Assembly (NCBI GenBank): GCA_001584585.1
Contig: LSYV01000017.1
Location: 2,388,355 to 2,452,354 of the forward strand
Length of the DNA: 64,000 bases
From: Gonium pectorale
Taxonomy: Eukaryota; Chlorophyta; Chlorophyceae; Chlamydomonadales; Volvocaceae
Direction: 5' to 3'
In this document: piece by piece, positions 1-11,745 of the stretch
How positions within the stretch are numbered: position 1 is the stretch's first letter
Layout: every line of letters begins with the position of its first letter
Translations under genes and position numbers: made by a program
The notes under the pieces: generated by a model
Told to the model about the DNA's origin: nothing
The model's input: only the letters and a program-made list of their open reading frames with translations
Databases searched by the model: none

Positions 1-3000
1 CATGATCGGCCACCTGCTCCTCGCGCTGCCGCTCCAGCATGGCCTTCGTGTCCTCCCAATCCTGCGCCACAAGCCACAATGCACAACGCACAACGCGTAC
101 GGCCAGGGGCGTTAAAGGAGCAAGCGTCTGGCGAGAAAGCAGCGGCCTCCAGCTGTGGTCTCTGGGTCAGGGGGCGGTCCGAGGTCAGGAAGGCGCAGTC
201 CCAATGTACACGCGTGCGGTCCAGCCCCGCCCAGAGCCACACTGCAGCCCGAGCCGCCCGCCAGCACGCCTCACACACCCCACGTAGATCCTCTCCGCCG
301 CCAACTGCCGCCCCCACCTGCAGCCGCTCCAGGTAGCTCCGCTCCCACTCCGAGTGGGCCGCCAGGAAGGCCGCCCGCGCCGCGTCCACGCGCGCCTGGT
401 TGCGGCACCGCGCCGCCTCCACCGCCGCCTCGTGCGCCGCCGCTGCCTCCGCCAGCGCGCGCTCGTTCGCGTCGCGCGTGGCCTCCAGCGCCGCCGTGTG
501 GCGCCGCTGCGCCTCCAGCGCCGCCGCCTCCGCCGCGCGCATCGCCGGCGTCACCCGCATCTGCGCGTGCATCGCCGCCACGCGCTCCATGGTCGCGTCC
601 AGCGGCTCGTGTATCCCCAGCCGGATGTTCTTCTGGCGCTCGGCGCGCAGCTGCTTCTCGGCCCAGTCCCGCTCGGCGCGCTGCTCGGGCGTCTCGTTGC
701 GCAGGTCCACGCGGACGAAGCCCTTGCCGGGCTGCCACACGCGGGCGACCTCGGGCTGGTAGCGCTGGTAGGAGCCGCCAGTGAGCTCCGCCAGGCCGCG
801 CAGGAAGCGCTCGCCCGCGCAGTCCGGGCTGGCGTCGGCGGGGATGAAGCCTGGCGGCGGGGGCGGGGGCGGGGGCGCGCGGGGGGTCCTTGGGTTGAGT
901 GGCGTTGAGGACGGCAAGGTTGGGGAGTTTAAGATAACAGGTCTAGCGAGGCGGCCGGGGGCGGGTGGGCGGGTGGGTGGGGTTGCAGTCGGGGGGTGGC
1001 CGAAGAGCTCGCGTGCTGATTCTGGCGGAGGCTGAATGCCCCCCCCCCACCGCCCCGCACCCAACCCCAATCCACTTCCTCCACTCTCCACGCCCGCCCA
1101 ACCAGCCCGTGCCGCCCTCGGGCCTCACCGACTGCGTGGATGACGGGCAGTGGCAGCCCCGCCTGCGCGCGCTGGCTGAGGAACTCCACGCACAGGCTCT
1201 GGTCGTGCGCCATGCCGTCCGACAGGATGTACCAGCAGTCAGCGCCGGCGTGCTGCTCCGCCAGGCTAAACGCCGCCATCAGGTTGGTCTGGCCCACCGC
1301 GTCGGGCCAGTTGGCAACCCAGCGCTGCGCATCGGACAGCAGGTCGGGCTGCGCGGGCAGCAGCGCCAAGCCGCCGCCGCCGCCGCCGCTGCGGCCGTTG
1401 CCGGCCATGCGGTCGGGGGAGTTGGAGCGCGAGCCGCCGCCTCCGCCTGCAGGCGCACGCGCAATCGCAGGTACTCAGGAGCAAGGGATCTAGGAGTTAT
1501 GCAAGATGTTGGTGGTCCTCCGGATGAGTACCGGCACGCGTAACGGTGCATGAGCAGTGGATGCCGTGCACGACCGCGACCAGCCCCCGTCCGCCCCTTT
1601 GGAGCCCCGCTGCCCCCCAAACCCCAATCCGCCGCGCACTCACCTGCGCTCCCGCCGCCGGGCGTCTTGGAGCTGTATCGCCCGCCCACCTGGCGGCCCG
1701 CGTACAGGACCTGGCTGCTCTGCAGCAGCCCCATGCGCTCCCCGTAGCCGGCGCTCCAGCTCCAGGCGCCGCCGGAGAAGGTGATCACGTCAAAGCCCGC
1801 GGCCGCGGTGGCGATCTCACCTGGGGCACGGAGGTTGGGGGGGGGAGGGGGGATGCTTACACGACGGGTTGTGGAGGGACACGCCCCCCCTGCCCTCGCC
1901 GGCCGCGTTTCATTAGCATGGAATCGCCTCTCCACCTACCGCCCACCCGCGCAGCAGCCTACCCACACTCCGTTCCGTTCCACCACGCTACACCTAACAT
2001 GCCCTGTCCATCGGATATAATCCCTCCCCCGTCGCTACCCAGCCGACCAGAACCTATTTGCCCCCTATCCACCCCGCCCCCCTGGCCCCCGTCCACCCCG
2101 ACGCACCCTCGGGGTCCAGCAGCTCCACGGCGCAGCGCTTCATGTCCCGGAAGCGGCCCTGCTGCCGGGGGTGCATGGTGCCCGACACGTCGCAGATGAC
2201 GACGGGTGCGGAGCCGCGCAGGAAGCCCACCGGTCGCGGCTCGCAGGGCGGGCGCCAGTCGGGCACCTCGCGCGCCGGCTCCACGTACGCCGGCGCGGGC
2301 AGCGGGGCGGGGGGCACAAAGGCGGGCAGCTCCTCCAGCGGCTCATGCGGAAAGTGCTCCGGCAGCGGCTCCGGGCCCTGGCGGCCAGGCGGCGGAGAGG
2401 GTGCGGAACCGGTTGGGAGTCGGGCGGGCTTTGGGAGGTGAGCAGGTGCACAGCAGTCTTCGGACGGGCTACGTGAGGTGTGCACCTCGCAGGGACGGGA
2501 AGGGATGAGCGTGATCGGGGCCCTCTCCTGCGAAGCCCCCCTCGGACTGGCCCCGTAATGCGACGAGAGGTATGGTCTCTACCCCGTCCCCCCAACCGTA
2601 TCGATACATCGGTGCCCCTACGACCCCCCCTCCCCCGGTGGCCGCCTGGCCGCTGGGCACGCGCCACACCCACCGGCTCTGGCCGCGGTGGCATCATGAT
2701 GGGCGGCAGCTCCGCAAACGGGCCCTGGAAGTTGAGCCAAATGCGGGGGGTGCCGGACGCCTCGGCCGGGATCTGCCGGGCGTCCTCCCAGGCAATGTCC
2801 TCCGGCCGTCGGGGCGGCGACACGTTGCGGCCGGCGCCGGCGCCAGCCGCGCCGGGGCGGCGGGAGGTGCGCGCGCGGGAGAAGGGGATGCCTGGCTCCG
2901 AGGTCGATCGGCCTCCGCCGACCGCCGGCCCCATGGTCTTGGAGCGGATCGTCCTCCGCTCCCGGCCCGCCGGCGCAGCTCCTTTTGCGGAGACTGGCCG

Positions 3001-6000
3001 CGCGGCCCTGGAGGTGCTGGCTGCGGGCGCGGCCTCCGCCACCGGCTCCGCCTGCGCCGCGTTCGCCCCGCCGTCATCGCCCCCTTCGCCGTCCGTGACG
3101 CCCGCATCCGCCGCTGGCCACTCATCGCCCGTCGCGTCGCCCGCGCCCGTGCCATCCTCGACACCATCCGTCCCGTCCCCGGTCACGGGCGTGTCCGTCG
3201 CGGTCCCGCGCCCCGACGCGGGCGCCTCCGCCTCCACCTCCCGCTCCCCCTCCTCCTCTCCCCCCTCCGCATCCGACGGCGCGCCCGCCTCCGGCTCTGC
3301 AATGGCGGGCAGTCCTTGCCCCCCGGTGTTGCTGGGAGTTGCCGACGACACCCTCGTTCGGGAGGACTGCACGGCGGAGGGCGTCCACCGGCCGCTGGGC
3401 TGCGCGCTGCCCAGTGGCGAGGCGCCTCCCCCCTCGGTCGTTGCCGCCATGGTCGTTGAGTTGAAGCTCGACACGAAACCCGTGTAGCCCGTCATGGCGG
3501 ACACGGGCCGCGTGCGCGCGCCCGAGGTGGGGCGGGAGGAGTGGCGGGAGAGGGCCTCGGGGGTGGCGGGCATGGAGGCGTAGGGCGGGTCGGGCTCGGG
3601 CCCGCCCATCCACGCCAGCTCCAGCCTTGGGATGGGCTCCAGATCCAGACCTGGGGGGTAATACGGAACGGGAAACGGGTCGCGTCGCGGACACCGAGTC
3701 GCATACGCAGTAGGAGGAGGACGCAGTAGTAGAAGGGGGGGGGCACGGTGCGGTGCGGTGCGGTGCGGTGCAGGGTGTGTCGTTTTGAGGGCCAGGGCTC
3801 GATGAGCATGGGGTGGGATCTAGCAACACTCTCCCGGGGCGGGAGGGCGGGGCATGGGCGCGCCCTGTCAGGCAGCGCACTACAGTTGATGCCCCCATGC
3901 GGGCTGCCAGTATCAAGAGTCCATCGTTCTTATCCCGCCCAGCAAGCTGCCTTGGTCAGCGACCCTGGGCAGCCGCCCAACCGCCGTGCTGTCACAGTCT
4001 CCACGAAAACATCCACAGCCGCACACGCTGCCACACCCCGACCGCATTTCCCGATCTCTTCGCTCCCCACCCACCCTGCCACCCTGCCACCCTGCCACCC
4101 AAACCCGCACCCTCGCGCCCCCCACTCACCCTGCAGCATGTCTGCCGGCAGCTGTTCCAGCTCCGGCAGCGGCGGCAGGCCAGCTGGGGGGTGGGCCCAG
4201 CGGGAGGTGTCCATGATGCGCTGGGCGGCGGCCTCCTTCAGGAACGTCTCCCGGACCGGCAGCTCCACCTGAGCGGCCCACCAGCAGCAGCACCAGCAGC
4301 AGCAGCAGTGAGAAAGTGTACGAAGTGAGTCGGGGCGGCGTGGCGCGGAGTCGGTGCGAAGCTGCAGGCCAGCCATGCTTTCTCCGCACCCAGCCGCCAG
4401 CCGCCAGCCGCCAGCCGCCAGCCGCCAGCCGGGACTGCACCAACGGCAGCCTCCTCCCAGACCGTAGCTTTACGGTGCTGGCAGCACGACACTGTGCTTC
4501 CTTCAGTTACCCATCGCAGGCAACCCGTATCGGCTGGTGTTACGCTCCTCGTGGCCCCGCTCCTTCATTCCTTCCCACGACCTCTCGGCATCAGGCGCCC
4601 CTCGCGATACCCAACCTCCACCTTGCCGAACCCGACCCCGCTTTCGGGCGCCGCAAGCCCCCACCCCCCACAACCTCTGACCCCGCAGCACCTCCGCCTT
4701 CCCCTATCCCCACTCCCCAAAGGTTACACCCACCTGGAACGGCCGCTCTCCCGTCCAGTCCGCCCCGTGCTCCGGCCTCCCGAAAGTCGGCGGGCGCGGC
4801 GGCTCCGACAGCACCGGCGGCAGCGGGTCCACGTACTGCGGCTCCACCAGCGGGTCCACCGCCAGGAACTCGGGCGGTATGAAGATGGGCACCGGCTCCT
4901 CCTGCGTCACGAGCACACGTTTACTACGGTAAGGGGATGACGGTGATGAGGGCAAAGAAAGCGGTGCTCGTGTAGCTGGCGTGGCAGTGGACACGGAAGC
5001 AGGGATGCACTCCAATAGCTACTGCGCGTGGGGTCCGAGGCTCGCCAGTCCAATGTCTTGCAAGTGCGCCAGGCGCGCGCCGCCCCCCCCCCCGCCGCCC
5101 AAGGGTCGCCGCAGGACTTTGCCTCGCCAGGCAGTTCGCGCCGCCCCCCCTCCCCCGCTCCGCCCCACCTTGGGCGTCTGCGGCACGGTGGGCACGGGCA
5201 GGTACTCGGGCTCCACGAACGGCACCTCCGTCTCCAGGATGGGCGCCCGGAAGGGCGGCAGCTTGAGCGGCGGCAGGCTGGGCGCGGCGGGGATGATGTG
5301 CAGGTTGGGCCGGAACTCGTCCCAGGCGGGCAGCTCGGGCGGCGGCGGCAGCTCCATGGGCGGCTCGTCCAGCAGCGCGGGCGCCTTGGACATCTTTCGC
5401 AGCATCTCGGCCAGCTCATCGCAGTCACCAATCAGCTCCCAGTAGCTGCCCTCGTACACACCGTGCGCCTGCGGGGGAAGGAGGGAGGGAGGGAGGGACA
5501 TATGGGCAATGCGGGGCGGGCGGGGCCGCAGGGTGGAGGGGGAAACTTGGTTGCTTGGGCGCTGGAGCTGGCGGGAGGTCGGCGGGAAACCAGCTGGGAT
5601 TGGGGGGGCGCTAGCCGACACGCCGGCCCCAGCCGTCACGCCAGGGAGGAATGCCACCACGGCCGCTGACTCGACGGAATGGGGCGGGACGGGGCGGAAT
5701 GGGACAATGAAGAGGCTTGTCATGAGCGCAGGACGCCAGCGCGATCGCAGTAGCGCGATTCCGGACGTGAGATCTTGTGGTTGTTAGTCGGTATGGGGCA
5801 ACCGGACATGTCCGATGCTTCGCCGCCCTTGCAGTACTGTCCCGCCCCGCCTCTCCAAACCCTCCCGGCCCGGCAGCGGCAGCGGCGATTTCCACGGTGG
5901 GCGGCCTACCCGGCGGCCTCCCTTGTGCCAGCCCTCGAAGAACTCCCCAGGCGTCACGCTGGCCTCCACCTCCTTGCCCACCGCGGGCACGTATGTCTGC

Positions 6001-6448
6001 GGCGGGGCAGGGCGGGGAGGGGCGGGGGAGAGAGGGGGCAGGGAACACAGGAAAGAGGGTTCTCAAGGAGGAAAAGAAGGGGGGTTACGGGACGTGAAGT
6101 CAGGGCACGGTGCTGCTGGCGGGATGCAAGGCCCATGCCGCGGGGGATGGGGGAAGGGGAAACTGGTTTCCTTGTGCCATGCCGCCGGCGTCGGCGGGTA
6201 GCCCCGTGCGGGGCAACGCCTGCAGCCGGGCGGGACCGCAGGCCTGCAGCGGTAGAGGGGCTGCCCCGGCGGCCCGAGAAACGCGCCACGGTTCCCATGG
6301 CAACACCAAGCCACGGGCTCTGTCGAGAGCGGGGGTGCGTGGCCCTCTCTCCCTGGCGGTTAGTCAAGCCCGGCGCACACCTTCGTGTGCTCCCACACGA
6401 TGTTCGGCTCCAGGATCATCATCAGCTGTGGCACACCCATGTTCACGT
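1..6448 (-). CDS. VWA3-like von Willebrand factor A domain protein (partial)
   Basis: Multi-exon minus-strand gene; its 3' end lies beyond base 1 and its first exon is unresolved. Exons with matching phases: 6381-6448, 5910-5996, 5169-5468, 4734-4901, 4130-4268, 2674-3650, 2107-2377, 1644-1820, 1129-1446, 318-850, 1-61. The N-terminal half is proline-rich with short repeated P/E/V segments. A VWA fold follows: VVICDVSGTM (MIDAS-type DxSxT) at 2107-2377, FDVITFSGG at 1644-1820, and GQTNLMAAF plus YILSDG at 1129-1446. After it comes an Ala/Glu/Arg-rich region that should be helical (318-850). Order and wording fit the VWA3A/VWA3B family, linked to cilia in other organisms; that link is family knowledge, and a role here is inferred. 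The MIDAS has Thr where Ser is usual. The start codon is not settled: the exon ending at 6448 has a good upstream acceptor, so more exons lie upstream. Confidence 0.72.
3653..3679 (-). repeat. 27-bp intron-tail sequence, copy 1
   Basis: This stretch directly abuts the 3' splice site at 3651 of the VWA3-like gene. It is identical over 27 bases to 39490-39516, which lies just upstream of a 3' splice site in the KAP3 gene. Both copies are in the same orientation relative to transcription. On the coding strand it is pyrimidine-rich (CCCGTTTCCCGTTCC...). Confidence 0.8.
3747..3771. repeat. GGTGC pentanucleotide microsatellite
   Basis: Five perfect tandem copies of GGTGC, inside the intron of the VWA3-like gene between exons 2674-3650 and 4130-4268. 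No function is visible. Confidence 0.9.
4391..4430. repeat. 7-bp minisatellite (CAGCCGC)n
   Basis: About 5.7 tandem copies of a CAGCCGC unit in an intron of the VWA3-like gene (between exons 4130-4268 and 4734-4901). Intronic low-complexity DNA. Confidence 0.9.
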
Positions 6449-9400
6449 CTGGCCGGATGAGCGTTTTCCATCGCCGGGAGGCCTTCCGGCGCAGGGGCGG
6501 TGCACGGGTGCTGCCGGGGATGGCGGCACGGCTGACGCGCTCGCGCTGGGGAGCCTGGGGTGGGAAGGGGCGGGGTTTGAGGGGGGGAGCGCGCGGGAGC
6601 GGTACATGGCACTGTGCCACGGCCGCACGGGGCGTGGGGGTACGCGTGCGATGCCCGAGCAACAGGGCGGACACTGTCACGCGCGGCGTGACATGGCGTC
6701 CCGATGCGAAAAGCCACGTAGCACGGCAAGCGAGCGACTTCAAGCGTACTAGAACTGTGCTGCTTGTCGTTGCATCGGAACAAACTCTATCAGAGGAAGA
6801 GGGCAGGGGGCACGCGTACCTGGTGGGGCGCAGGGTTATTAAGCCGCGTCCTCGCCTTATCCTGCAGCGTTTGCTGTATTTGCTCCTGCCCATAGCCCTT
6901 CCCCTTTTCCAGCGTCATTGCAGCCAACCGAAGCAAGTCACGCCACGCCGCTTTGGGCTGTTAGAACAGACTATGCGCTATCAATCATATCTGATGGCTC
7001 ATATCAACGTTTGGCACCGGCAAAACGGGGCACTGGCCGCAGCGAGTGACCATCGTCTTCATTAATGTAGGAAAAATCCCATGTAAACAACCACACAAAA
7101 TCCTACCAGCAGCAGAATAGCATGCTGCCTCCATCATCGACGGGGCGACGTCGTACTTCGAAGAAATTGATTAGTTGGGGTGTGGGGCTGCAATGCAGCT
7201 AATTCCCTCCGTGGCAGCACAATATTTTCGCCTTAATTACAAAACGACGGACCAACTATGAAAAACGGATGGAGGGGATGACATGAAGCAGCTGCGACAG
7301 CATGAATTATGGTATGTTGAAGATGGAATACTTTCACTTGGGCTTTTGGGCTGGCCTTAGGAATGCATCGTTGGATGGCCATCCGTCGTCCCGTCTCTGC
7401 TGGCCTAAGGGGGGGATCCCTTGCATCCACGTCTTGCAAGATGGAGATTTGCCTAGGGCATGGGAGAAAGGCGGCCCAAGGGTTCGGAAGAGCCAACTTT
7501 CCAAAAGGCGTGTATCATATTAGGACAATGAGAGGAACACTAAGGGTGCGTCATCCAAGCACCTGCACGCTCGTGCTTGCAGCAGCCCGGATCAACGAAT
7601 TAGGAAGCGCTAAAGTACGGCACCATGCATTTGTATCCATTGCTTACTGGGCACATGCTGCGCTGTAGAAACAGCTGTACACGGTGACGTCAAACATGTA
7701 CGGAAACAGCTATCATTCCTCCAAAGCAACTGTTCGGCAACTAGGGCATCGGAGCACATGTGATCGCACGCGCCGCAGGCAGCTATGACGCTTCACCCAT
7801 GCCACACCGTACGGTAGTCCACTTGTCCACAGCAGTCCCCACTGCGGGAAGCGGCATGCACCTCAAGCACTGGCGTGCCACCGCCCGTAACAGATGACAC
7901 CGGTCTCATCTCTCACACTCGGTAATGATCACACTTAGGCCGCCCTTCACTTCTAAGGCCTCAGCACGGTACCCATTTCGGGCGATTAGGTTTGGCTGTC
8001 GCCCGGCATACGTGTTCACCCGTTTTGGGACAACATAGCGTAAAACCCACCTGGTGCACGGCAGTTATGTGACAACACGAACTACAACAACAAAGGGTTA
8101 GGAAGCAATTGCTTCTGGTCTGTCGAGCCCCTTGCGTGGACTCTCTGGCTCCACGCGCCGCCACCGGTTTCTCTTTTTTTGGCCACTCCACTGCGCCATC
8201 ACGTCATTGATACGACAGTGCTCCTCTGCCTGGACGGCAGTGTACATACGTCATACAACCTAAGTGCCACAAGAATCACTGGCAGCCCCCCTTTCCATAT
8301 TCTTACGACTTGTATATGCATCCTAACGAGGTATGATACCGCGGGTTCCACGCGTCGTGCTGCGGCATGCATGAATGACAGCGTCATGCGTGCGGGCCTC
8401 ACGGCTACCGCCTCGTAGGCCCAACGATACCCGAGCTCAATACCTCATTCCCCATACGGTGGTATGCACAGCAGCGCGACCTCCCCAAGTTTGCCCTGGC
8501 ATCATATTAGGCCAGGCCAGGCCGAGAATGAAACGATGCCCTTAGTGCTCCGCCTTGCTGGTGTAGTAGCACCACCGTTATGACGCACGCGGTGTCGTCA
8601 GGGCCGAAGTCCATCACACAATTTATTGCTACTCAGCATGGCTCCATCCACGTGACGCGTCAAGGTGTATTCAGCCATTTGCGCAGGCTAATACTACGCC
8701 TTTGAGTGCCGATGGCCCGACCGCACTTTGACGGCGGCCGCGGTGGGAGCGGGAGTGGTGGCGCTGGGCTTGCACGCCGCGACGGCGGCGGCGGCGAGGG
8801 AGACAGGCAGGCTGTGGACATTGGCCGCTGCAGCGCGCGGAGGAAGGACGAGAGGCGGTGAACCGACGCCACAAGCAATGGGCCAGAAGCATGTATGCAG
8901 ACAAGCGCTGAAAAGAGAATCAAAAGCCGCCTGGCACAGCGCAGCATCGACAGAAGCAATGTTCCTACGCCAAACCCTCACCTTTTCTGACTTCTGCACC
9001 CTTCCACACATAACGGTCAAGGTGGCGCTTTTCAAGTTGTGGGGGTCATCGATCCGCGGGTACTTGCACGTATCAATGATTGCGGCGTCGAAGGGCAGCA
9101 GAAAGTATAAGCTGAGGTGTTGGGTGTCGTCCGTATCGAAGGAGCCTAGCAAACGACTGGCCCGCTGGTCATCAGCAGTAGTGCAGGCCTGCACTAGGGA
9201 CGGCGTGGAGCTCTCGCACAGGAAGGGGGCATCACCGCTGGACGCTTCACCCAGCATCTCTGTGAAGTAGTAGTTAGCACTGGCTGCAAGTCGTGAGCAG
9301 TTGACTCTGTTCGTCCCCATGTCTGCTATAGCCTTGAAGACAGATATGCAGACGTTGCAATTGCCTGAAGAGCCGTGGGTGGGGCCACAGGGCCGTGACG

Positions 9401-11745
9401 TGTGTAGCTAAGGGCATGACACGCGTGACTGGAGTAGATATCGACGGCTCAAAACATAGCGTTTGCGGGCAGCGAGGAGCACTGAATTGTGCGGGCTATC
9501 CACTGACTGGAATGGCGGGAGTGCTTGAAGAAACCACTGGTCAGCATGCGGCGTTACGAGTTACATTTATTTTTAACATGGCAGGCATATGCAAATGCAG
9601 CATCAGGCGCAAGGAGCGCAAGCCCGCCAAACAGTCAAACTCGCTTGTTATGTTGTGCAGCAATTTGGATCACGGATAAAGCATCTTCTACACGCTCACC
9701 AGCAAGCGCCACATCTCTGAAGCTGTGAAGCACGAGCAGCAGAAAAAGGTAAGTGAGCCTCCTCGACGAATAGTCCATATTAAGCGCCAAACCAGATCAA
9801 TGTTGATGTAACTGATCGAGTATGTGCGAGCGGATGCTAAGGCTGTTGTTGTCGTTCCCCGGCTCGGCCGGCGGGCTGCTGCTGGTTATCGAGTACGATA
9901 CCACGGGTCTATCCTTCTATACAAACAACACTTGGTGGAGATACAGAGCGGTAATTGGATAAAAAAACTAACTTCGATATTTGTATTTCGTACAGGTACA
10001 CGTTATGCCGTACACGAGCGCGCCCGTTCCCCTCAGTTTCACGCAAATTGGTGAGAGAATTGAAGTGAGATGGCAGTGTCCACGAGCATGATGTTCGAGC
10101 TAAGCTGGATGCCACCGCACGCTGCTCTCCCCTGCAACGCACGCTGGCTGGCCCGGGATAGCCCAGGGCGTTGGCATGCTCCTGCAGCTCCAGCAGGCTT
10201 CGCATGATTCCCCCAAAGATTTTGGGGCTAGACTAGCATGTTAACTTTGACTGGTTCAGATCTACAGACCGAGGTCGGCGAGGTCTCATCCAATACGGCC
10301 GTACCCGCTGCAGGCCCCACCGTTTAAACGGCCATTCCTCTCTTATGTCCAGACGTGTCCAGAAATGCGTAAGCTGCGTAAGCAGTTCGCCTGCGCAGGG
10401 TCCGGCTCCCACGGCCCGTACATATTTTAATAACTGAGAACCTCCTCCCCAAGAACCCCTGTTAAGGTGGATGCTCATAGTGACGGCCCGAAGCTGCCAG
10501 AACAGTGGGAGCGTCATGCAACTGGTGGCAGTGTCAGCGCCCTCAAACGCAGCATCCCTGTACAGCATTACACCGAATCCTCGATGTTCCTACCTCCAGC
10601 CTCTCCAGCACGTGAAATGAGGGGCGTGGAGACTGGTGCCGATGGCGAGTGGCGCGGATTGCCCTTAAATTAGGAATCGGACGAATCTCGAGGGACCCTT
10701 CCTGATCTCGCAGCATAGCCAGGAGTACGAGTACTGATGCCAAGCATACCACCGACCACCACCCCAAACCACACCTATCAGCCGTGTGCAAAGCAGCGTC
10801 GACAGCGAACGGGCGCTCGTTGACCGGCGCCGTAAAGCCGCCGCCCCTGCATTCGGCATTACTGTACAAACAGGGGGCCAAGACCCTCCTACATCTGCGA
10901 CGGTCCGCTCGTAGCCATAATTGAGCGTGCAATGGTACACACAGCGCGACAGCGCCGTCCGAGGAATGAAACAAAGCAAAGTAATGGTACACTGCGCGAC
11001 TCCGTTAGTTCCGTTGCGGCACCTGATCACTCGCATCATCCAATGCCCGTGCGCGGTGCACACACACACGTACGTCCGACAAGGCAGCATCATACAACCA
11101 AACAAATTGATCCACACCTCAAAATTGATACGACACGCCAGGGGTGCCACACCAACAAGGCTGTTCCTTGGACGTACGATACAAGCCTTCGGAGCCACGC
11201 CGGCTCGGATCCCGTGCGGCGAGTGGCTGTCTATCATCCACCACAGAGGTCCCCAACGCGGGCATGCACAGCTGGCGTGCCGCAAGTAGTCGACAAACCT
11301 TGCACTACCAGTCTGGTTCTGCACGCCGACGCGGCACACGCGTGCGGACAGACCCAACGGCACCTGCCAACGTCAACGTGATAGCGGATAACCGGTTAAC
11401 ACAGTGACAAATCACGCGCTGTGCTGCGCGATGAGCTGCAACGTCCGAGTCCCTGCCGGGACGCCAGACCCTTTAGGTCTCACTCGACCCACGCAACCAT
11501 GACCCAACACCATCTTCTTCACCACATGTCCCTGGTCGCGTCCCGGCACTGAAGCTTCGCGCCATGGCTACTTTACTGCGGCTGCATGTCCCTCATCCAC
11601 AGCCTTCTAAGAGCCTAAGGCCCAAGACGACCAACGACCTGGCCTGGAATCCCATAAAACTCCTTCACACCCTCCGTCAAGCAGTGCTCCGACATCCTCC
11701 TCCTGTTACCATCTTCCGAGCACCCCTTCCACTCTTCCGACCTAC
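6449..11745. other. Gene-poor interval
   Basis: About 5.3 kb of visibly lower GC than the flanking genes. It must contain the missing 5' exon(s) and promoter of the VWA3-like gene and the 3' UTR of the nocturnin gene, neither of which I can place. Two coding-like patches were seen (minus 8982-9283 and plus 9682-10207), but neither builds a convincing gene; see the rejected list. No tRNA, rRNA or long repeat was recognised. Confidence 0.5.

Noticed and set aside
2480..3487. Long plus-strand ORF opposite the VWA3-like exon 2674-3650.
   Set aside because: The minus strand gives phased exons and VWA motifs; the plus ORF is low-complexity shadow.
6449..6893. Extending the VWA3-like gene to an in-frame ATG at 6893.
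   Set aside because: The extension is Arg/Thr-rich, lacks the codon texture of the gene, and a good CAG acceptor sits at 6449-6450; upstream exons are more likely.
8982..9283. Minus-strand exon-like stretch (ANYYFTEMLGEASSGDAP ... LTVMCGRVQKSEK) with good acceptor and donor.
   Set aside because: No neighbouring exon, start or stop could be linked and no homologous family comes to mind. It may be a real orphan exon but is not supportable as a gene.
9682..10207. Plus-strand mini-gene: pieces 9682-9748 (SIFYTLTSKRHISEAVKHEQ, perfect GTAAGT donor), 9822-9950, 9996-10050 and 10188-10207 in matching phases.
   Set aside because: One implied intron is only 45 nt, the total product would be about 67 residues, and no family is recognised. 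Phase agreement across so few short pieces can be chance.
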